Translations under genes and position numbers: made by a program
The notes under the pieces: generated by a model
Seen by the model: only the letters and a program-made list of their open reading frames with translations
Databases searched by the model: none
What the model was told of the DNA's origin: nothing
Shown: one piece after another, positions 62,478 through 64,000 of the stretch
Layout of the letters: every line of letters starts with the position of its first letter
Position numbering within the stretch: the stretch's first letter is position 1
Source of the DNA: Oscillospiraceae bacterium
GTDB lineage: Bacteria; Bacillota; Clostridia; Oscillospirales; Ruminococcaceae
Reading direction: 5' to 3'
Assembly: GCA_017414435.1 (NCBI GenBank)
Contig: JAFQMN010000006.1
Coordinates: 81,534-145,533 of the forward strand
DNA length: 64,000 nt

Positions 62478-63659
62478 TTAAAAAGCATTAATTGAATTCC
62501 AAAAAGATGTGCCTTGAGTTTCTGATGAATTTATTGCAAAATAATCTAAAATAGTAGCACCAACATCTGCAAAGGAAGTTCTTGTGTGCAAATTAACACC
62601 TGGTTTTATATTAGAGCCGTAAATAAGCATGGGTACATATTCACGTGTATGGTCTGTGTGCGTAGAACAACTCGGATCACAACCGTGGTCTGCAGTTATA
62701 ATTAATATGTCGTCTTTCTTTAATTTTGGTAAAAAAACACCTAAAAATCCATCAAACTCTGTTAACGCTTGTGCATAGCCGTCCACATTTCTGCGGTGGC
62801 CATAAAGCATATCAAAATCCACCAAATTTAAAAAACACAAGCCGTCAAAATTTTCATCGGCTACCTCTAATATTTTTGCCATGCCATCTTGATTGTTTTT
62901 TGTTTTTATAGATTTAGTACAGCCACTATGTGCAAATATATCAGCAATCTTGCCAAGAGCTATAACTTCTTTTTGATTCTCTTGCAGAATATTTAACACG
63001 GTTTTATGAGGTGGCATAAGTGAAAAATCTCTTCTATTAGGAGTTCGCAAGTAGTTTGGATATTGCCCAATAAATGGCCTTGCAATGACACGCCCAACCG
63101 CATGTTCACCTTGCAAAATGTTGCGTGCAATCTCACAATATTCATATAGTCTTTCAAGTGGTATAATATCTTGGTGAGCAGCAATTTGAAACACACTATC
63201 TGCAGATGTATAAACAATTAAATCACTGGTTTGTTGATGCAAAGGCCCATAATCTAACAGTACTTGTGTGCCAGAGTATGGTTTGTTGCACAATATATTA
63301 TGATGCGTTTGTTGTTTAAATTCATTAATAACCTCATCTGGAAAACCAAAAGGATAAACTGGCAGTGGAGATTTAGAAATTACACCAGCAAGTTCCCAAT
63401 GACCAATTATTGTGTCTTTGCCTGCCGAAGCTTCTTGCAATTTGGCAAAAGACGCTTTGGGATAGGGAATAGCTTGAATTGTTGAACTAATGCCATCTAT
63501 ATTAAAAAGGCCTAATTCTTGCAAATTTGGAGTGTTAAATAATTGCGAATTGGAAGCGGTTTTTAAAGTGTTGCAACATGCGTCGTCTCCAAAATTAAAA
63601 GCATCTGGGGCCGCCCCTATACCAAAACTATCTAATACAATTAAAAATACACGCTTCAT
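62478..63659 (-). CDS. deoB: Phosphopentomutase
   Basis: DeoB, 393 residues, interconverts (deoxy)ribose 1- and 5-phosphate in nucleoside catabolism. It belongs to the alkaline phosphatase superfamily. The N-terminal metal motif VLDSFGIGAAPDA, the phosphorylated threonine region GKDTIIGHWELAG and the C-terminal ADHGCDPS with THTDHTREYVP metal ligands are complete. AAGGAAA precedes the ATG. It is a monocistronic minus-strand gene with its own promoter; no deo operon partners are near. Confidence 0.97.
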   Translation of the reverse strand: MKRVFLIVLDSFGIGAAPDAFNFGDDACCNTLKTASNSQLFNTPNLQELGLFNIDGISSTIQAIPYPKASFAKLQEASAGKDTIIGHWELAGVISKSPLPVYPFGFPDEVINEFKQQTHHNILCNKPYSGTQVLLDYGPLHQQTSDLIVYTSADSVFQIAAHQDIIPLERLYEYCEIARNILQGEHAVGRVIARPFIGQYPNYLRTPNRRDFSLMPPHKTVLNILQENQKEVIALGKIADIFAHSGCTKSIKTKNNQDGMAKILEVADENFDGLCFLNLVDFDMLYGHRRNVDGYAQALTEFDGFLGVFLPKLKKDDILIITADHGCDPSCSTHTDHTREYVPMLIYGSNIKPGVNLHTRTSFADVGATILDYFAINSSETQGTSFWNSINAF

Positions 63660-63718
63660 AAAAATTTCCTTCTTTTCTATGCGGATTTTACTTTTTGTAT
63701 AAGCTCATTTTTTTAGTT

Positions 63719-63747
63719 ATTATACCATAAATTTATCTATATTTCAA
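63719..63747 (-). promoter_or_regulatory. Promoter for deoB
   Basis: On the minus strand TTGAAA (63747-63742), 17-base spacer, TGG then TATAAT (63724-63719), an extended -10 promoter about 60 bases before the ATG. Confidence 0.8.
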
Positions 63748-63785
63748 CGAATTGCCTCCTATTATATACAGCTAGCCATGCAAAT

Positions 63786-63815
63786 TTGACACACAATGTG
63801 GTGTTGTGATATATT
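63786..63815 (+). promoter_or_regulatory. Promoter for the secreted protein gene at the window end
   Basis: TTGACA (63786-63791), 18-base spacer, TGA then TATATT (63810-63815). It is divergent from the deoB promoter and leaves a leader of about 60 bases. Confidence 0.75.
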
Positions 63816-63884
63816 TAAAGTATATCGATATCTAATAAAAAATCCCCAATTTTATAGATAAATGGAATAAAGGAGGCTAATGCA

Positions 63885-64000
63885 ATGGACAATATGATTT
63901 TAAAAAGACTAGTTGCATCAATACTGGCACTTTCTTTAGCTACGAATGGGAATATTAGTTTAGCTTCTTCGCCAGGGGAAGATATACCAGCTCCTAACAA
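63885..64000 (+). CDS. Secreted protein, N-terminus only (3' end outside window)
   Basis: The first 38 residues of a protein cut by the window edge. They form a signal peptide: charged MDNMILKR, hydrophobic LVASILALSLAT, and a likely cleavage near SLASS, followed by a proline- and acid-containing start of the mature part (PGEDIPAPN). AGGAGG lies eight bases before the ATG. The identity of the mature protein cannot be told. Confidence 0.75.
   Translation, partial: MDNMILKRLVASILALSLATNGNISLASSPGEDIPAPN

Overview
The window is an AT-rich chromosomal segment from a low-GC Gram-positive anaerobe, most likely an uncultured member of the Clostridia. The signs are Firmicutes-type RpoB/RpoC, WhiA, an AbrB-like regulator, DivIVA, an IspH-ribosomal protein S1 fusion, a flavodiiron protein, encoded tRNA CCA ends, strong Shine-Dalgarno sites with many TTG/GTG starts, and promoters of the TTGACA-N17/18-TGnTAtAAT type. 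I see no phage, transposase, integrase or CRISPR array. Most of the window is dense housekeeping DNA.

Layout. 1-6.2 kb: rpoB (5' end cut by the window), rpoC, rplS. 6.2-10.7 kb: a three-gene MacB-like export operon whose middle gene is a surface protein with an internal tandem duplication. 10.8-14.5 kb: HU, 5'-deoxynucleotidase, DegT aminotransferase, whiA and a convergent Usp-like gene. 14.6-19.2 kb: lepB-rbgA-rnhB-yraN-engB-comEB-miaA. 19.3-20.7 kb: M18 aminopeptidase on the minus strand. 21-34.2 kb: rpsT, divIVA-like, SRP RNA, dnaX-recA-recX-rimO-pgsA-cysS, a secreted protein, mnmA-cmk-plsC-ispH/rpsA. 34.2-38.5 kb: rpsB-tsf, tRNA-Ser, a lipoprotein-acetyltransferase fusion, tdk and a small membrane protein. 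38.8-44.5 kb: tRNA-Lys followed by a folate and one-carbon operon (folA-E-P-BK-fchA-folD-folC). 44.5-49.2 kb: Nudix, TrkH/KtrB, a frameshifted cupin, ogt, flavodoxin and flavodiiron protein. 49.2-52.7 kb: a second ABC/FtsX exporter. 52.7-58.6 kb, minus strand: groESL with a CIRCE-like operator, then a long unit tRNA-Trp/Glu/Thr, acetyltransferase, TM2 protein, chloramphenicol acetyltransferase, tRNA-Pro, ybeY, era. 58.8-64 kb: small membrane protein, AbrB-like regulator, C39 peptidase, pgk-tpiA, SHOCT protein, deoB (minus) and the start of a secreted protein.

Most notable. (1) Three identical perfect 16-bp palindromes matching the ParB/Spo0J parS consensus lie about 9-11 kb apart. Two of them sit in an ungapped, roughly 87% identical 120-bp inverted repeat element. 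(2) FolD has lost the cyclohydrolase lysine and glutamine and lies directly beside fchA, which can supply that activity. (3) ispH-rpsA, trkH and probably folA have no usable ATG/GTG/TTG start, but have near-cognate codons at good Shine-Dalgarno spacing. (4) Two unrelated acetyltransferase resistance-type genes sit inside a tRNA-ybeY-era transcription unit, and a degenerate duplicate of the tRNA-Thr 3' end marks the insertion. (5) Tandem Spo0A-box-like pairs with 10-bp spacing lie in two divergent intergenic regions. (6) A predicted lipoprotein is fused in frame to a GNAT acetyltransferase.
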